From Clostridiaceae bacterium (GTDB lineage: Bacteria > Bacillota > Clostridia > Lachnospirales > Lachnospiraceae), in assembly GCA_902362865.1 (NCBI GenBank), contig CABIYE010000021.1, forward strand, positions 1 through 52,877: a DNA stretch of 52,877 bases. Reading direction: 5' to 3'. The translations under genes and the position numbers were made by a program. The notes beneath the pieces were generated by a model. The model saw nothing but the letters and a program-made list of their open reading frames with translations. It made no database searches and was not told the origin of the DNA. This document shows positions 25,290-32,892 of the stretch, in pieces. The number at the start of each line of letters is the position of its first letter. Position 1 is the stretch's first letter.

Positions 25290-26064
25290 TACTCAAAACC
25301 TCCTGTGTCAATTTCATATATGCCTCGGCAACTTTTCCTTTCGGACAGTGCATGTAAATACTTTTTCCCTCTGCACTGGTCTCAGCTGCTTTTACAGACA
25401 TCGGGATCACATTTTCAAATACTTCAATCTGGCTTCCGTAGGTTGTATGTACTCTCGATGCAATGTCTCTTGCGTAATTGGTTCTGAAATCTACCATAGT
25501 CAGGAGAATGCCCTCAATCGCCAGTTTCCGGTTCAGTCTTTTCTTTACTGTAAGAATGGTCTTGATCAGCTGCTGAAGTCCTTTCACCGGCAGATATGCG
25601 GCTTGCACAGGTATCAACACAGAATCGGAAGAGACCAGTGCATTGATTGTCATCATACCAAGGCTCGGCATACAGTCGATCAGGATATAATCGTATCGGC
25701 ATCGTATCGCATCGATATATTCTTTCATGATCATTTCTCTGCTCATAACATTTCCCATCGTTACTTCCAGTGCGGAAAGCTCAATATTTGCCGGGAGAAG
25801 ATCTACATTTTCCTGGTGATGTAAAATCCCATCTTCCAGAGAGATTTCTTCTTCGTTGATGACATCCATCATGATCGTTGCCAATGTGATGCGAAGATCA
25901 TCCGGTTCCTCATATCCAAGACTTGCGGTTAAACTTCCCTGTGGATCCGCGTCGATCAGCAACACTTTCTTACCTTCTCTTGCCAGTCCAATGCCTACAT
26001 TTACGGTTGTGGTGGTCTTTCCGACGCCACCTTTCTGGTTTACTACGGATATAACTTTACACAT
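25279..26064 (-). CDS. parA: ParA-family partition ATPase
   Basis: 261 aa. Deviant Walker A KGGVGKTTTTVN at about 10-21, Walker A' and B segments (VLLIDADPQGS; YDYILIDCMPSLG). It partitions the element when it is extrachromosomal, together with a ParB. ATG at 26064 follows AAAGGAGGA; the frame is open 14 codons further. It is sandwiched between two parB genes and translationally coupled to the second. Confidence 0.93.
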   Translation of the reverse strand: MCKVISVVNQKGGVGKTTTTVNVGIGLAREGKKVLLIDADPQGSLTASLGYEEPDDLRITLATIMMDVINEEEISLEDGILHHQENVDLLPANIELSALEVTMGNVMSREMIMKEYIDAIRCRYDYILIDCMPSLGMMTINALVSSDSVLIPVQAAYLPVKGLQQLIKTILTVKKRLNRKLAIEGILLTMVDFRTNYARDIASRVHTTYGSQIEVFENVIPMSVKAAETSAEGKSIYMHCPKGKVAEAYMKLTQEVLSNEK

Positions 26065-26078
26065 GATTTCTTCCTCCT

Positions 26079-26948
26079 TTAACTTTCCCATGATTCTTTT
26101 TTCCATAATTTCAACAGTGCCAGTATTTCCCGCTTCATCATTGCCGGTGTATAAGAATTTGGAAAATACTTGTGCAACTGCTCGTTTGTGAATGCCACTC
26201 TTGTGATCTCACCCTTTTTCACTTCACACATGATCTCTTCCATCTTTTCCAGTGACAACTGTTTTTCTTTACTCAGTTGCCGAATCCTCTGGGCCTGTGA
26301 GAGTGATGGGATTGCCTGTGCATACTCCATTGCTACAAGCAGTTCTCTTTGTTCTTTTTCACTTAATGCAGCTATCTCTACAGCCGGACAAAAAGAAATA
26401 ATCTCATCATCCAGTTTCTGCAACATTTCCGGTATCAGTTTTGTCAGTGAAATATAACGCTGCACTTGTTTTGGGCTATCACCACAATCTTCACTGATGA
26501 TTTCTATTGCCCGCTTTCTTGGTGTTTTGTGGTCAACTTGGCTCTTTTTTCGACCACTTTTTCTTTTTAATACGTCATTCTTCAGTTTGTAAGCAAAAGC
26601 TTTTTCACTGTAGCTGATCCGTTCTCTGTGAAGATTGGAATCTACCATGCTCAAGATGGAATCATCTTCACTTAATACCCGGATGATTACCGGTACTTTA
26701 CGGTATCCCAGTTTCTCCGCAGCATGTTTTCTTCTGTGACCGGATATGATCTCATAGTATCCATCCGGTACTGGTCTGACGATCAGCGGATTTAAAATTC
26801 CATACTTCTCAATGCTTTCCTGCAAAAGAAACATTTCCTTATCATCTTTTACCTGAAACGGGTGCTCTTTGAACGGACGAAGACGCTCAATCTCAATTTC
26901 TATGATTCTTTCTTCGTTTTCTCCTGATTGTCTGTTTGGCTCAGTCAT
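26079..26948 (-). CDS. parB: ParB/RepB-family partition protein (first copy)
   Basis: 289 aa. ParB N-domain (about 20-105: ERLRPFKEHPFQVKDDKE; SGHRRKHAAEKLGYRKVPV) and HTH (AIEIISEDCGDSPKQVQRYISLTKLIPEML). First gene of the par-rep operon. ATG at 26948 follows AAAGGAG at 7 nt; the open frame extends 32 codons upstream into the attenuator hairpin, so the longer form is unlikely. Probable ligand: the AGCTAA cluster upstream. Confidence 0.9.
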   Translation of the reverse strand: MTEPNRQSGENEERIIEIEIERLRPFKEHPFQVKDDKEMFLLQESIEKYGILNPLIVRPVPDGYYEIISGHRRKHAAEKLGYRKVPVIIRVLSEDDSILSMVDSNLHRERISYSEKAFAYKLKNDVLKRKSGRKKSQVDHKTPRKRAIEIISEDCGDSPKQVQRYISLTKLIPEMLQKLDDEIISFCPAVEIAALSEKEQRELLVAMEYAQAIPSLSQAQRIRQLSKEKQLSLEKMEEIMCEVKKGEITRVAFTNEQLHKYFPNSYTPAMMKREILALLKLWKKESWES

Positions 26949-26984
26949 CTTGACTCCTTTCCTCCAGGATTCAGGAAATAAAAA

Positions 26985-27030
26985 ATGCCTGCCTGGAACT
27001 TTTATAGATAGTAAAGTTCCAAACAGACAT
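26985..27030 (-). terminator. Terminator/attenuator in the leader of the par-rep operon
   Basis: On the minus-strand RNA, AUGUCUG-UUU-GGAACUUU pairs with AAAGUUCC-AGG-CAGGCAU, followed by UUUUUAUU. It lies 37 nt upstream of the first parB, between the AGCTAA cluster and the gene, so it may attenuate the operon rather than end an upstream gene (none is present up to the tRNA). Confidence 0.65.
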
Positions 27031-27042
27031 TGCTGTTTGACC

Positions 27043-27349
27043 ATTAGCTACAGCTAATAGAATTGAATACTGTTTCAGCTAATTCCAGTTTGCAGGTTTG
27101 GGAGAGATTGTTTCTTTTCCCGCCTTTTCTCTGATTTACATCCCCGAATAAGGGGTGACAACGGAGCGGAACCCAAATGTTAGCTGGACTTCTTAAAACC
27201 CATGTTTGCAAACCGGTAATTTTGATTAGCTGTCAGCTAACAAAAATCGGATTGCGTTAGCTGGAAATTGATCATTTTGAATGGAATTTTGTGTCACGAA
27301 CGTGATTAGAAAATAACAAAAGCGTTCGCTGTCAGCTAATCCAGCTAAC
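27043..27349. repeat. Cluster of AGCTAA sites: candidate centromere of the ICE
   Basis: Nine copies of the AGCTAA core within 307 bp. Paired as palindromes: 27043-27058 (ATTAGCT-AC-AGCTAAT) and 27225-27241 (ATTAGCTG-TCAGCTAAC). Singles: 27076-27084, 27179-27187, 27256-27264, 27333-27340, 27342-27349. Most extend to CAGCTAAY. The position just upstream of parB-parA-parB suggests a partition or operator site. No gene is visible in 26949-27370. Confidence 0.65.
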
Positions 27350-27365
27350 ATTTTCGAACGCTTTG
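27318..27365 (-). terminator. Terminator of the tRNA-Arg transcript
   Basis: AAAGCGTTCG and CGAACGCTTT form a 10-bp stem around 26 nt that include two AGCTAA sites; on the minus strand it is followed by UUGUUAUUUUCU. It lies 6 nt after the tRNA 3' end. Confidence 0.65.
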
Positions 27366-27370
27366 AAGCC

Positions 27371-27444
27371 CGTCGCCAAGAGGATTTGAACCTCCGACCC
27401 CTCGCTTAGGAGGCGAGTGCTCTATCCAGCTGAGCTATGACGAC
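27371..27444 (-). tRNA. tRNA-Arg(CCT), complete
   Basis: 74 nt with all arms: acceptor GTCGTCA/TGGCGAC, D stem GCTC/GAGC, anticodon stem CTCGC/GCGAG with loop CTCCTAA (anticodon CCT), T stem GGAGG/CCTCT with loop TTCAAAT, discriminator G. No encoded CCA. Its 5' half and promoter belong to the 271-bp repeat; its 3' half is adjacent to the ICE partition region. Confidence 0.95.
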
Positions 27445-27675
27445 ACATGCCGCAAACCCTTGATTTTACTGGGTTTCTGGGATTTTTCCCTTCGGCCATA
27501 TATAAGATTATCAACTCTATTTCGAGTTGTCAATCTACAGATTTTTTTGATTTGGTAACATTAGAACGTTCCCCAATTTGGGGAATGCTTTGTTGTCACC
27601 ATTAGCATTTTTCAGAATAGATTCGAACTGAAAGTTGTTTTTCATTTTTCCCTTTGGGGAATGCCTCGGCTTTCT
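27405..27675 (-). mobile_element. 271-bp tRNA-half unit A (core to core)
   Basis: Runs from one core (CTTAGGAGGCG, the anticodon-loop sequence) to the base before the next. On the minus strand: arm sequence with a T-arm-like hairpin and the 17-bp palindrome TTCCCC-N5-GGGGAA (27569-27585), a sigma-A promoter, then a tRNA-Arg 5' half ending in the core. Appears identical to unit B. It carries no coding region. Confidence 0.8.
27505..27533 (-). promoter_or_regulatory. Promoter in unit A driving the complete tRNA
   Basis: Minus strand TTGACA, 17 nt, TAATCT. The spacer and -35 contain an inverted repeat CAACTC/GAGTTG. It ends ~60 nt upstream of the tRNA. Confidence 0.7.
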
Positions 27676-27715
27676 CTTAGGAGGCGAGTGCTCTATCCAG
27701 CTGAGCTATGACGAC
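27676..27715 (-). pseudogene. tRNA-Arg 5' half (copy in unit B)
   Basis: Identical to the first 40 nt of the complete tRNA (acceptor 5' strand, D arm, 5' anticodon stem, CTCCTAAG) but then runs into AGAAAGCC… instead of a tRNA 3' half. Cannot form a normal tRNA. Confidence 0.85.
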
Positions 27716-27775
27716 ACATGCCGCAAACCCTTGATTTTACTGGGTTTCTGGGATTTTTCCCTTCGGCCATATATA

Positions 27776-27804
27776 AGATTATCAACTCTATTTCGAGTTG
27801 TCAA
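27776..27804 (-). promoter_or_regulatory. Promoter in unit B (duplicate)
   Basis: Exact copy of the promoter at 27505-27533, offset 271 bp; points at the tRNA half at 27676-27715. Confidence 0.68.
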
Positions 27805-27946
27805 TCTACAGATTTTTTTGATTTGGTAACATTAGAACGTTCCCCAATTTGGGGAATGCTTTGTTGTCACCATTAGCATTTTTCAGAATAGATTCGAACT
27901 GAAAGTTGTTTTTCATTTTTCCCTTTGGGGAATGCCTCGGCTTTCT

Positions 27947-27986
27947 CTTAGGAGGCGGTCGCTCTATCCAACTGAGCTATAGCGAC
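27947..27986 (-). pseudogene. tRNA-Arg 5' half (unit C type)
   Basis: Starts GTCGCTATAGCTCAGTTGG and ends at CCTCCTAAG. D arm and 5' anticodon stem (ACCGC) are intact; the 3' half is absent. Its acceptor strand could also pair with the 3' half of the complete tRNA. Confidence 0.82.
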
Positions 27987-28001
27987 GTATGGTCATCTAT
28001 G

Positions 28002-28030
28002 ATTATAGCCCGACGAAAGTCGAACTGCAA
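28002..28030 (-). promoter_or_regulatory. Promoter in unit C
   Basis: Minus strand TTGCAG, 17 nt, TATAAT, with an inverted repeat CGAC/GTCG in the spacer; points at the tRNA half at 27947-27986. Confidence 0.6.
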
Positions 28031-28071
28031 TCCCATATTCAATTTTTCTCCGGTGGCCGTTGTAACGTAAC

Positions 28072-28110
28072 CTTAGGAGGCGCTTGTTTTATCCGTTAAA
28101 CTAAGAGGAC
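28072..28110 (-). pseudogene. tRNA-Arg 5' half, chromosome-proximal
   Basis: Starts GTCCTCTTAGTTTAACGG with D stem GTTT/AAAC and anticodon stem AGCGC, ending CCTCCTAAG. Its acceptor strand does not fit the 3' half at 27371, so it is probably the original chromosomal gene's 5' part; the matching 3' half would lie beyond the other ICE end. Confidence 0.75.
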
Positions 28111-28175
28111 ATCACCGATTTTTTGCTTACCTCGCTTTTCTCAATCACTTTGTTCTAATTATCTCACGTTTATTT

Positions 28176-28204
28176 ATTCTACCATTTTATAACCAGAAAA
28201 TCAA
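28176..28204 (-). promoter_or_regulatory. Probable native promoter of the chromosomal tRNA-Arg
   Basis: Minus strand TTGATT, 17 nt, TAGAAT, ending 66 nt upstream of the chromosome-proximal 5' half. It would transcribe through the whole stack. Confidence 0.5.
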
Positions 28205-28235
28205 TAGGAGACGAGTAAATTTTCCCGTCTCCTAT
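28204..28235 (-). terminator. Terminator after the DUF3881 gene
   Basis: ATAGGAGACG and CGTCTCCTAT, 10-bp stem with 12-nt loop, 35 nt after the stop codon; followed on the minus strand by TGATTTTCTGG, a weak U-run. Confidence 0.65.
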
Positions 28236-28269
28236 TATCCTAAAGTTATTAGTCGTTACCATTCACATC

Positions 28270-29145
28270 TTAAAAGTTTAATCGTCCCTGAAGCCAAATA
28301 TTCCCTTTAAATCGACGTCCTACAGCAGGTTCCCCTATTACATTTTTTATAGGAACACACACATCAAATTCCAGTTCATTAACTTCTAGTCTCATAACAT
28401 ACAATTCTTCTCCTGTATCTTCGTTCTGAATTGTATGCATTTCCAATATTTCTCCTAAGATGGAATATCGATCACATTCTATCCCGTACGGCATAAAATA
28501 TGTATCCACAATACTGAAAACATCTTCTGTAATTAATCTCTGAGAAACTTTTGAATAAGTATCAATATCTTCAAGCGTAAGACTTTCCATCGCAACCTGG
28601 TCGCCATTCTTAGCAGCACTCAGCAGCATCTTCCTATTCTTCAGTTCCTTTTTTCGCATTTTTTCTTGCTCTTCATTCTTCATAATCGGCAGTAAAATAG
28701 TACCCCCGTTACAAAGTCCCGCAAAAGTTACGGACACAGGAGCAACCTCCCGGGAATGAAATCTGCTTTCAATTAAATATTCTAATGTATTCTGCAGATA
28801 AAAAATCAGGCTGATTCCCACTTTCAAATCTTCACAAATTCCTACATACGCATCTCTGTCCATTCGACGTTCTACAATTACATCTGCAAATGTTGTAATT
28901 CCGCTTCCTATAAAGTAGGGAGAATAATACTGTCTTTCAAAATTATCGCGAATATCAAGACTTCCGCACAAATTGATTCCAATCCCGGCGCCACATTCTT
29001 TCTGATACTCACAAAAATCCAATTCTTCTTCCATTGCTACTATTTCATGATTGGAAAATGTCTCCTCTGCTTTTTTTAGAAATTCATTCAACTGTTTTTG
29101 TGAAGTGATGTTGCCATATCCAATAGCTTTTAAATATTTATGCAT
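28270..29145 (-). CDS. DUF3881 family protein
   Basis: 291 aa, a soluble protein conserved in Lachnospiraceae next to serS; function unknown. No catalytic motif recognised. The N-terminal MHKYLKAIGYGNI and the segment GAGIGINLCGSLD are family-typical; the C-terminal half has a conserved ECDRYSILGEI. It is last in the soj-spo0J-DUF4446-serS run and is followed by a terminator. Confidence 0.82.
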   Translation of the reverse strand: MHKYLKAIGYGNITSQKQLNEFLKKAEETFSNHEIVAMEEELDFCEYQKECGAGIGINLCGSLDIRDNFERQYYSPYFIGSGITTFADVIVERRMDRDAYVGICEDLKVGISLIFYLQNTLEYLIESRFHSREVAPVSVTFAGLCNGGTILLPIMKNEEQEKMRKKELKNRKMLLSAAKNGDQVAMESLTLEDIDTYSKVSQRLITEDVFSIVDTYFMPYGIECDRYSILGEILEMHTIQNEDTGEELYVMRLEVNELEFDVCVPIKNVIGEPAVGRRFKGNIWLQGRLNF

Positions 29146-29168
29146 ACGCTTTTCCTTAAAATATGAAT

Positions 29169-30458
29169 TTATTTTTTCTTTTCAATTTTACTCATTCCAC
29201 CCATATATGGTTGAAGAACCTTTGGAATCAATACAGAACCATCTTCCTGAAGATTATTTTCCAAAAATGCAATCAACATTCTCGGTGGAGCAACTACTGT
29301 ATTGTTAAGGGTATGTGCAAAATATTTGCTTCCATCTTCGCCTTTTACACGGATTCCCAGTCTTCTTGCCTGTGCATCTCCTAAATTGGAACAACTTCCT
29401 ACTTCAAAGTATTTCTTCTGTCTTGGTGACCATGCTTCTACGTCACAGGATTTTACTTTCAGGTCTGCCAAATCTCCGGAACAACACTCTAAAGTACGTA
29501 CCGGAATGTCCAGGGAACGGAACAAGTCTACGGTATTCTGCCATAATTTATCATACCAAATTTTACTTTCTTCCGGCTTACATACAACAATCATCTCTTG
29601 TTTTTCAAATTGATGAATTCGGTATACCCCTCGTTCTTCAATACCATGGGCTCCTTTTTCTTTTCTAAAACAAGGAGAATAACTTGTTAAAGTCTGCGGA
29701 AGCTGATCTTCTGTAAGCATCGTATCAATGAATTTACCAATCATAGAATGCTCACTTGTGCCTATTAAATACAGGTCTTCTCCTTCAATCTTATACATCA
29801 TTGCATCCATCTCTGCGAAGCTCATAACACCTGTTACGACATTACTTCTAATCATAAAAGGAGGAACGCAATAAGTAAATCCCCTGTCAATCATAAAATC
29901 ACGTGCATAGGAAATAACCGCTGAATGAAGTCTCGCAATATCTCCCATCAAATAATAGAATCCATTTCCCGCTACTTTTCCGGCACTTTCAAGATCAATT
30001 CCATTAAAAGATTCCATGATTTCTGTATGATATGGAATTTCATATTCCGGCACTACCGGCTCGCCGAATTTCTCAATTTCCACATTTTCACTGTCATCTT
30101 TTCCGATTGGAACAGAAGGATCAATAATATTGGGAATCGTCATCATGATTTTCTTAATTCTTGCTTCTACATCTTTTTCTTCAGCCGACAATGTTTCTAC
30201 ACGGTCAGCATTTGCCTGCACCTGTTTTTTCAGTTCTTCAGCTTCTTCTTTCTTTCCCTGTGCCATGCATGCACCAATCTGCTTAGAAATCTTATTTCTA
30301 TCTGCCCGAAGTGCTTCAACTTCCTGCTTTATATCTCTATTCTTCTGATCTAATTCCAATACCTCGTCCACTAATGGAAGTTTATCATCCTGGAATTTCT
30401 TTTTAATATTTTCTTTTACCACATCCGGATTCATTCTAACAAATTTAATATCTAACAT
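29169..30458 (-). CDS. serS: Seryl-tRNA synthetase
   Basis: 429 aa class II synthetase charging tRNA-Ser. N-terminal coiled-coil arm (about 25-105, rich in Lys/Glu: RDIKQEVEALRADRNKISKQIG) that grips the long variable arm; catalytic core with motif 2 FRKEKGAHGIEERGVYRIHQFEKQE near 262-286 and motif 3 toward the end (LNNTVVAPPRMLIAFLENN). Length is normal. No T-box is visible in the 25-nt gap to the upstream DUF4446 gene. A tRNA-Ser lies 22 kb away at 52208. Confidence 0.97.
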   Translation of the reverse strand: MLDIKFVRMNPDVVKENIKKKFQDDKLPLVDEVLELDQKNRDIKQEVEALRADRNKISKQIGACMAQGKKEEAEELKKQVQANADRVETLSAEEKDVEARIKKIMMTIPNIIDPSVPIGKDDSENVEIEKFGEPVVPEYEIPYHTEIMESFNGIDLESAGKVAGNGFYYLMGDIARLHSAVISYARDFMIDRGFTYCVPPFMIRSNVVTGVMSFAEMDAMMYKIEGEDLYLIGTSEHSMIGKFIDTMLTEDQLPQTLTSYSPCFRKEKGAHGIEERGVYRIHQFEKQEMIVVCKPEESKIWYDKLWQNTVDLFRSLDIPVRTLECCSGDLADLKVKSCDVEAWSPRQKKYFEVGSCSNLGDAQARRLGIRVKGEDGSKYFAHTLNNTVVAPPRMLIAFLENNLQEDGSVLIPKVLQPYMGGMSKIEKKK

Positions 30459-30483
30459 TTTTCCACCTCATACTCATTCTTTT

Positions 30484-31020
30484 TTAATCTATCGTGTCTT
30501 TTACTTCCATATCATATGCCTCGCTGAAAATGGCTCTGTCTAATGCTTCTGACTCTTCCTCAGACAATTCGACATAACTTTCGCCACCCACAATTTCTTT
30601 CATATATGTGTAACAACCTTCCCGGCTATGCATGGCATTCATTATATACCCATTATTTTTTCCATCCAATATTGCTATTGCAAAACTTAACTTTCCACCC
30701 ATTTCATTAAAAGCGTCATACTTTACAATTCCTACTTTCTGTAAAGTATTATTGAATTTACGGCTGCATTCTTTTACTTCCTGACGATTCTGTTTTGTAA
30801 TCTTAGCAAGTGTATCTATTTCAACAAACCTGTCTAAAATACTTTCCTCTAAATTCTTACCATTTTTCCCTTTCATAAACGCGCCGTAGCTATTTTTTAA
30901 TCTATCATATTTTAATGATAGATTTACGTATAATACAAATAAAATAATAATCAACGCTATTAAAAAAAGGAAAATATACGCTGGATCAAATCCAAGCTTT
31001 GCAAGTATACTACTTTCCAT
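30484..31020 (-). CDS. DUF4446 family membrane-anchored protein
   Basis: 178 aa. One N-terminal transmembrane helix (about 14-34), then a soluble domain with a coiled-coil (LEESILDRFVEIDTLAKITKQN) and a conserved VGIVKYDAFNEMGGKLSFAIAILD block. The gene regularly follows spo0J in Clostridia; function is unknown. It starts 5 nt after the spo0J stop. Confidence 0.87.
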   Translation of the reverse strand: MESSILAKLGFDPAYIFLFLIALIIILFVLYVNLSLKYDRLKNSYGAFMKGKNGKNLEESILDRFVEIDTLAKITKQNRQEVKECSRKFNNTLQKVGIVKYDAFNEMGGKLSFAIAILDGKNNGYIMNAMHSREGCYTYMKEIVGGESYVELSEEESEALDRAIFSEAYDMEVKDTID

Positions 31021-31025
31021 ATATT

Positions 31026-31910
31026 CTATTCTCCTTTCTGAAGTGACATAATCATTTCAAACATTCTTTCTAATTCTGCATCAGAATAATATTCTATCTG
31101 AATTCTGCCTTTACCATTTCCTTTCGCCAATACATTTACTTTAGTTCCAAGTACTTGTTTCATCTTATCTTCCAAATCTTCATATATAAATGCATTCTTT
31201 ACCATTTTCTTTTGCTTTGGTTCTTTTGGGTTCTTTATTGATTTTACCAGACTTTCCGTCTCACGTACACTTAATTTTTCATCAAAAATTTTATTAGCAA
31301 GATTGTATTGTAATTCTGGATCTTCAATTGCTAAAAGTGCCCTGGCATGCCCGGTTGTAATCATATCATCAATAACCATCTGCTGCACTTTTTCGGCCAA
31401 TTTCAAAAGACGCATAGAATTTGTGACCGCCGTCCTACTCTTAGAGACACGTTCCGCTACTTCATCTTGTTTTAAATTAAATTCAGTCAGAAGTCTTTTA
31501 AATGCCATTGCCTCTTCAATCGGATTAAGATCTTCTCTCTGTATATTTTCAATCAGGGCTATTTCTAATACTTCTTGCTCCGTAAAGTCTTTAATGATAA
31601 CCGGAATTTCTTTAACTCCTGCCATTTTAGCTGCACGCCAGCGTCGTTCTCCGGCAATGATTTCATAATAGTCTTTTCTCTTTCTTACAATTAAAGGTTG
31701 TAATACACCAAACTGCTTAATTGAATCGGCGAGTTCTAATAAAGAATCTTCTTCAAAATTTCTTCTGGGTTGTTCTCTGTTAGGCTCAACCATGTTTATT
31801 TTCATCATTTGCTCGCCACCGGCATTTGGGACAGATGTCTTAACTTCTATTTTATTATCAGGAATCAAACTGTCAAGTCCTTTTCCCAAACCTTTCTTTT
31901 TTACTGCCAT
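31026..31910 (-). CDS. spo0J: Chromosome partitioning protein ParB/Spo0J
   Basis: 294 aa CTP-dependent clamp that loads at parS and spreads, helping origin segregation and SMC loading. ParB/Srx domain with GERRWRAAKMAGVKEIPVI (about 90-110), HTH (about 140-185, DEVAERVSKSRTAVTNSMRLL) and a C-terminal dimer domain. The start MAVKKKGLGKGLDSLIP is the classic one. Two perfect parS sites lie 865-930 bp upstream. Confidence 0.96.
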   Translation of the reverse strand: MAVKKKGLGKGLDSLIPDNKIEVKTSVPNAGGEQMMKINMVEPNREQPRRNFEEDSLLELADSIKQFGVLQPLIVRKRKDYYEIIAGERRWRAAKMAGVKEIPVIIKDFTEQEVLEIALIENIQREDLNPIEEAMAFKRLLTEFNLKQDEVAERVSKSRTAVTNSMRLLKLAEKVQQMVIDDMITTGHARALLAIEDPELQYNLANKIFDEKLSVRETESLVKSIKNPKEPKQKKMVKNAFIYEDLEDKMKQVLGTKVNVLAKGNGKGRIQIEYYSDAELERMFEMIMSLQKGE

Positions 31911-31929
31911 ATTATATCCTCCGAATTTA

Positions 31930-32691
31930 CTATTTATTTATCACTTCTTCCGCCAATCTTCTGTAGCTATCAGCCCCTGTTGATTTTGAATCATATTTGT
32001 TAATCGGCATTCCATAACTTGGTGCTTCTGCTAATCTTATATTTCTTGGAATAATAGTCTTATAAATAGTTTGATTTAGATTATCTTTGACATTTTCGAC
32101 CACTTGTAATGACAGATTCGTTCTTGCATCATACATAGTAAACACAACCCCTTCCATTTCTAATCCGGGATTTAAGCGCTCTTTCACTAATTCAATTGTA
32201 TGAATCAACTGACTTAATCCCTCCAACGCGTAATATTCACATTGAATTGGAACTAACACTGTATCTGCCGTAGTCATTGCGTTGATTGTCAGTACACTTA
32301 ATGACGGAGGACAGTCAATAATAATAAAATCATATTCTTCTTTCACCTTATGTACTTCATTTCTTATAATAAACTCCTTATTATCTGTACCAATCAATTC
32401 AATTTCTGCCCCGGATAAATTAATATCCGTTGGTAATATATCAAGATTTTCTATTACCTCTTTATATATTACATCTTCGATTGTTGCTTCGCCAATCATC
32501 AAATCATATATAGTTTTATCAACTGCTTCTTTTTCCAGTCCAAGGCCACTTGTCATATTTCCTTGTGGATCGATATCAACAGCTAAAACTTTTTGTCCCT
32601 TTTCAGCTAAACATGCCGATAAGTTTATTGCGGTAGTAGTCTTTCCCACTCCGCCCTTTTGATTGGCAATTGCTATAATCCTTCCCATATT
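31930..32691 (-). CDS. soj: Chromosome partitioning ATPase ParA/Soj
   Basis: 253 aa deviant-Walker ATPase: MGRIIAIANQKGGVGKTTTAIN at the N-terminus, DIDPQGNMTSGLG, and YDFIIIDCPPSLS. Partner of Spo0J; in Bacillus it also regulates DnaA. ATG at 32691 is chosen over an upstream in-frame TTG that is part of its AAAGGTGAG site. Distinct from the ICE parA at 25279, which is about 6 kb away. Confidence 0.96.
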   Translation of the reverse strand, partial: NMGRIIAIANQKGGVGKTTTAINLSACLAEKGQKVLAVDIDPQGNMTSGLGLEKEAVDKTIYDLMIGEATIEDVIYKEVIENLDILPTDINLSGAEIELIGTDNKEFIIRNEVHKVKEEYDFIIIDCPPSLSVLTINAMTTADTVLVPIQCEYYALEGLSQLIHTIELVKERLNPGLEMEGVVFTMYDARTNLSLQVVENVKDNLNQTIYKTIIPRNIRLAEAPSYGMPINKYDSKSTGADSYRRLAEEVINK

Positions 32692-32774
32692 ATACTCACC
32701 TTTCAAGCTTTATTTTCTTTGTTTTTATTGCCACCATTCTATTATAGCACTTCTTAACGATAATATCTACTAAA

Positions 32775-32790
32775 TGTTTCACGTGAAACA
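32775..32790. promoter_or_regulatory. parS site 1
   Basis: TGTTTCACGTGAAACA, a perfect match to the bacterial parS palindrome, upstream of soj. Confidence 0.95.
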
Positions 32791-32837
32791 TTTTTAAAAT
32801 ATCAGCCATGCACAAAGTTGTAAAAATCTAATTCCGA

Positions 32838-32853
32838 TGTTTCACGTGAAACA
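32838..32853. promoter_or_regulatory. parS site 2
   Basis: Second perfect TGTTTCACGTGAAACA, 63 bp from the first, just beyond the rsmG terminator. Confidence 0.95.
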
Positions 32854-32857
32854 TTAA

Positions 32858-32892
32858 AAAAGAGCCATTGTTATTATGACAATGGCTCTTTT
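32858..32892 (-). terminator. rsmG terminator
   Basis: AAAAGAGCCATTG/CAATGGCTCTTTT stem with a 9-nt loop and trailing U-run on the minus strand. The first arm overlaps the last codons and stop of rsmG. Confidence 0.85.

Larger units (their letters stand above)
27676..27946 (-). mobile_element. 271-bp tRNA-half unit B (core to core)
   Basis: Second direct copy of unit A; I find no differences by eye across 271 bp. Contains its own promoter (27776-27804) and 5' half tRNA. No gene of more than a few dozen codons with a start site is present. Confidence 0.8.
27947..28071 (-). mobile_element. 125-bp tRNA-half unit C
   Basis: Same organisation as the 271-bp units but with unrelated arm sequence: core, short arm with a T-arm-like TTCGACTTTCGTCG, promoter TTGCAG-17-TATAAT, then a diverged tRNA-Arg 5' half. 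It looks like an older or different cassette at the same site. Confidence 0.6.

Noticed and set aside
27635..27829. 64-codon plus-strand ORF across the 271-bp repeat.
   Set aside because: It crosses the unit boundary and the tRNA half; no ribosome binding site, and the region is explained by tRNA and att structures.
1..28110. CRISPR array or restriction-modification system.
   Set aside because: No regularly spaced repeat with unique spacers and no methylase or nuclease motif is present; the regular repeats found are iterons and tRNA units.
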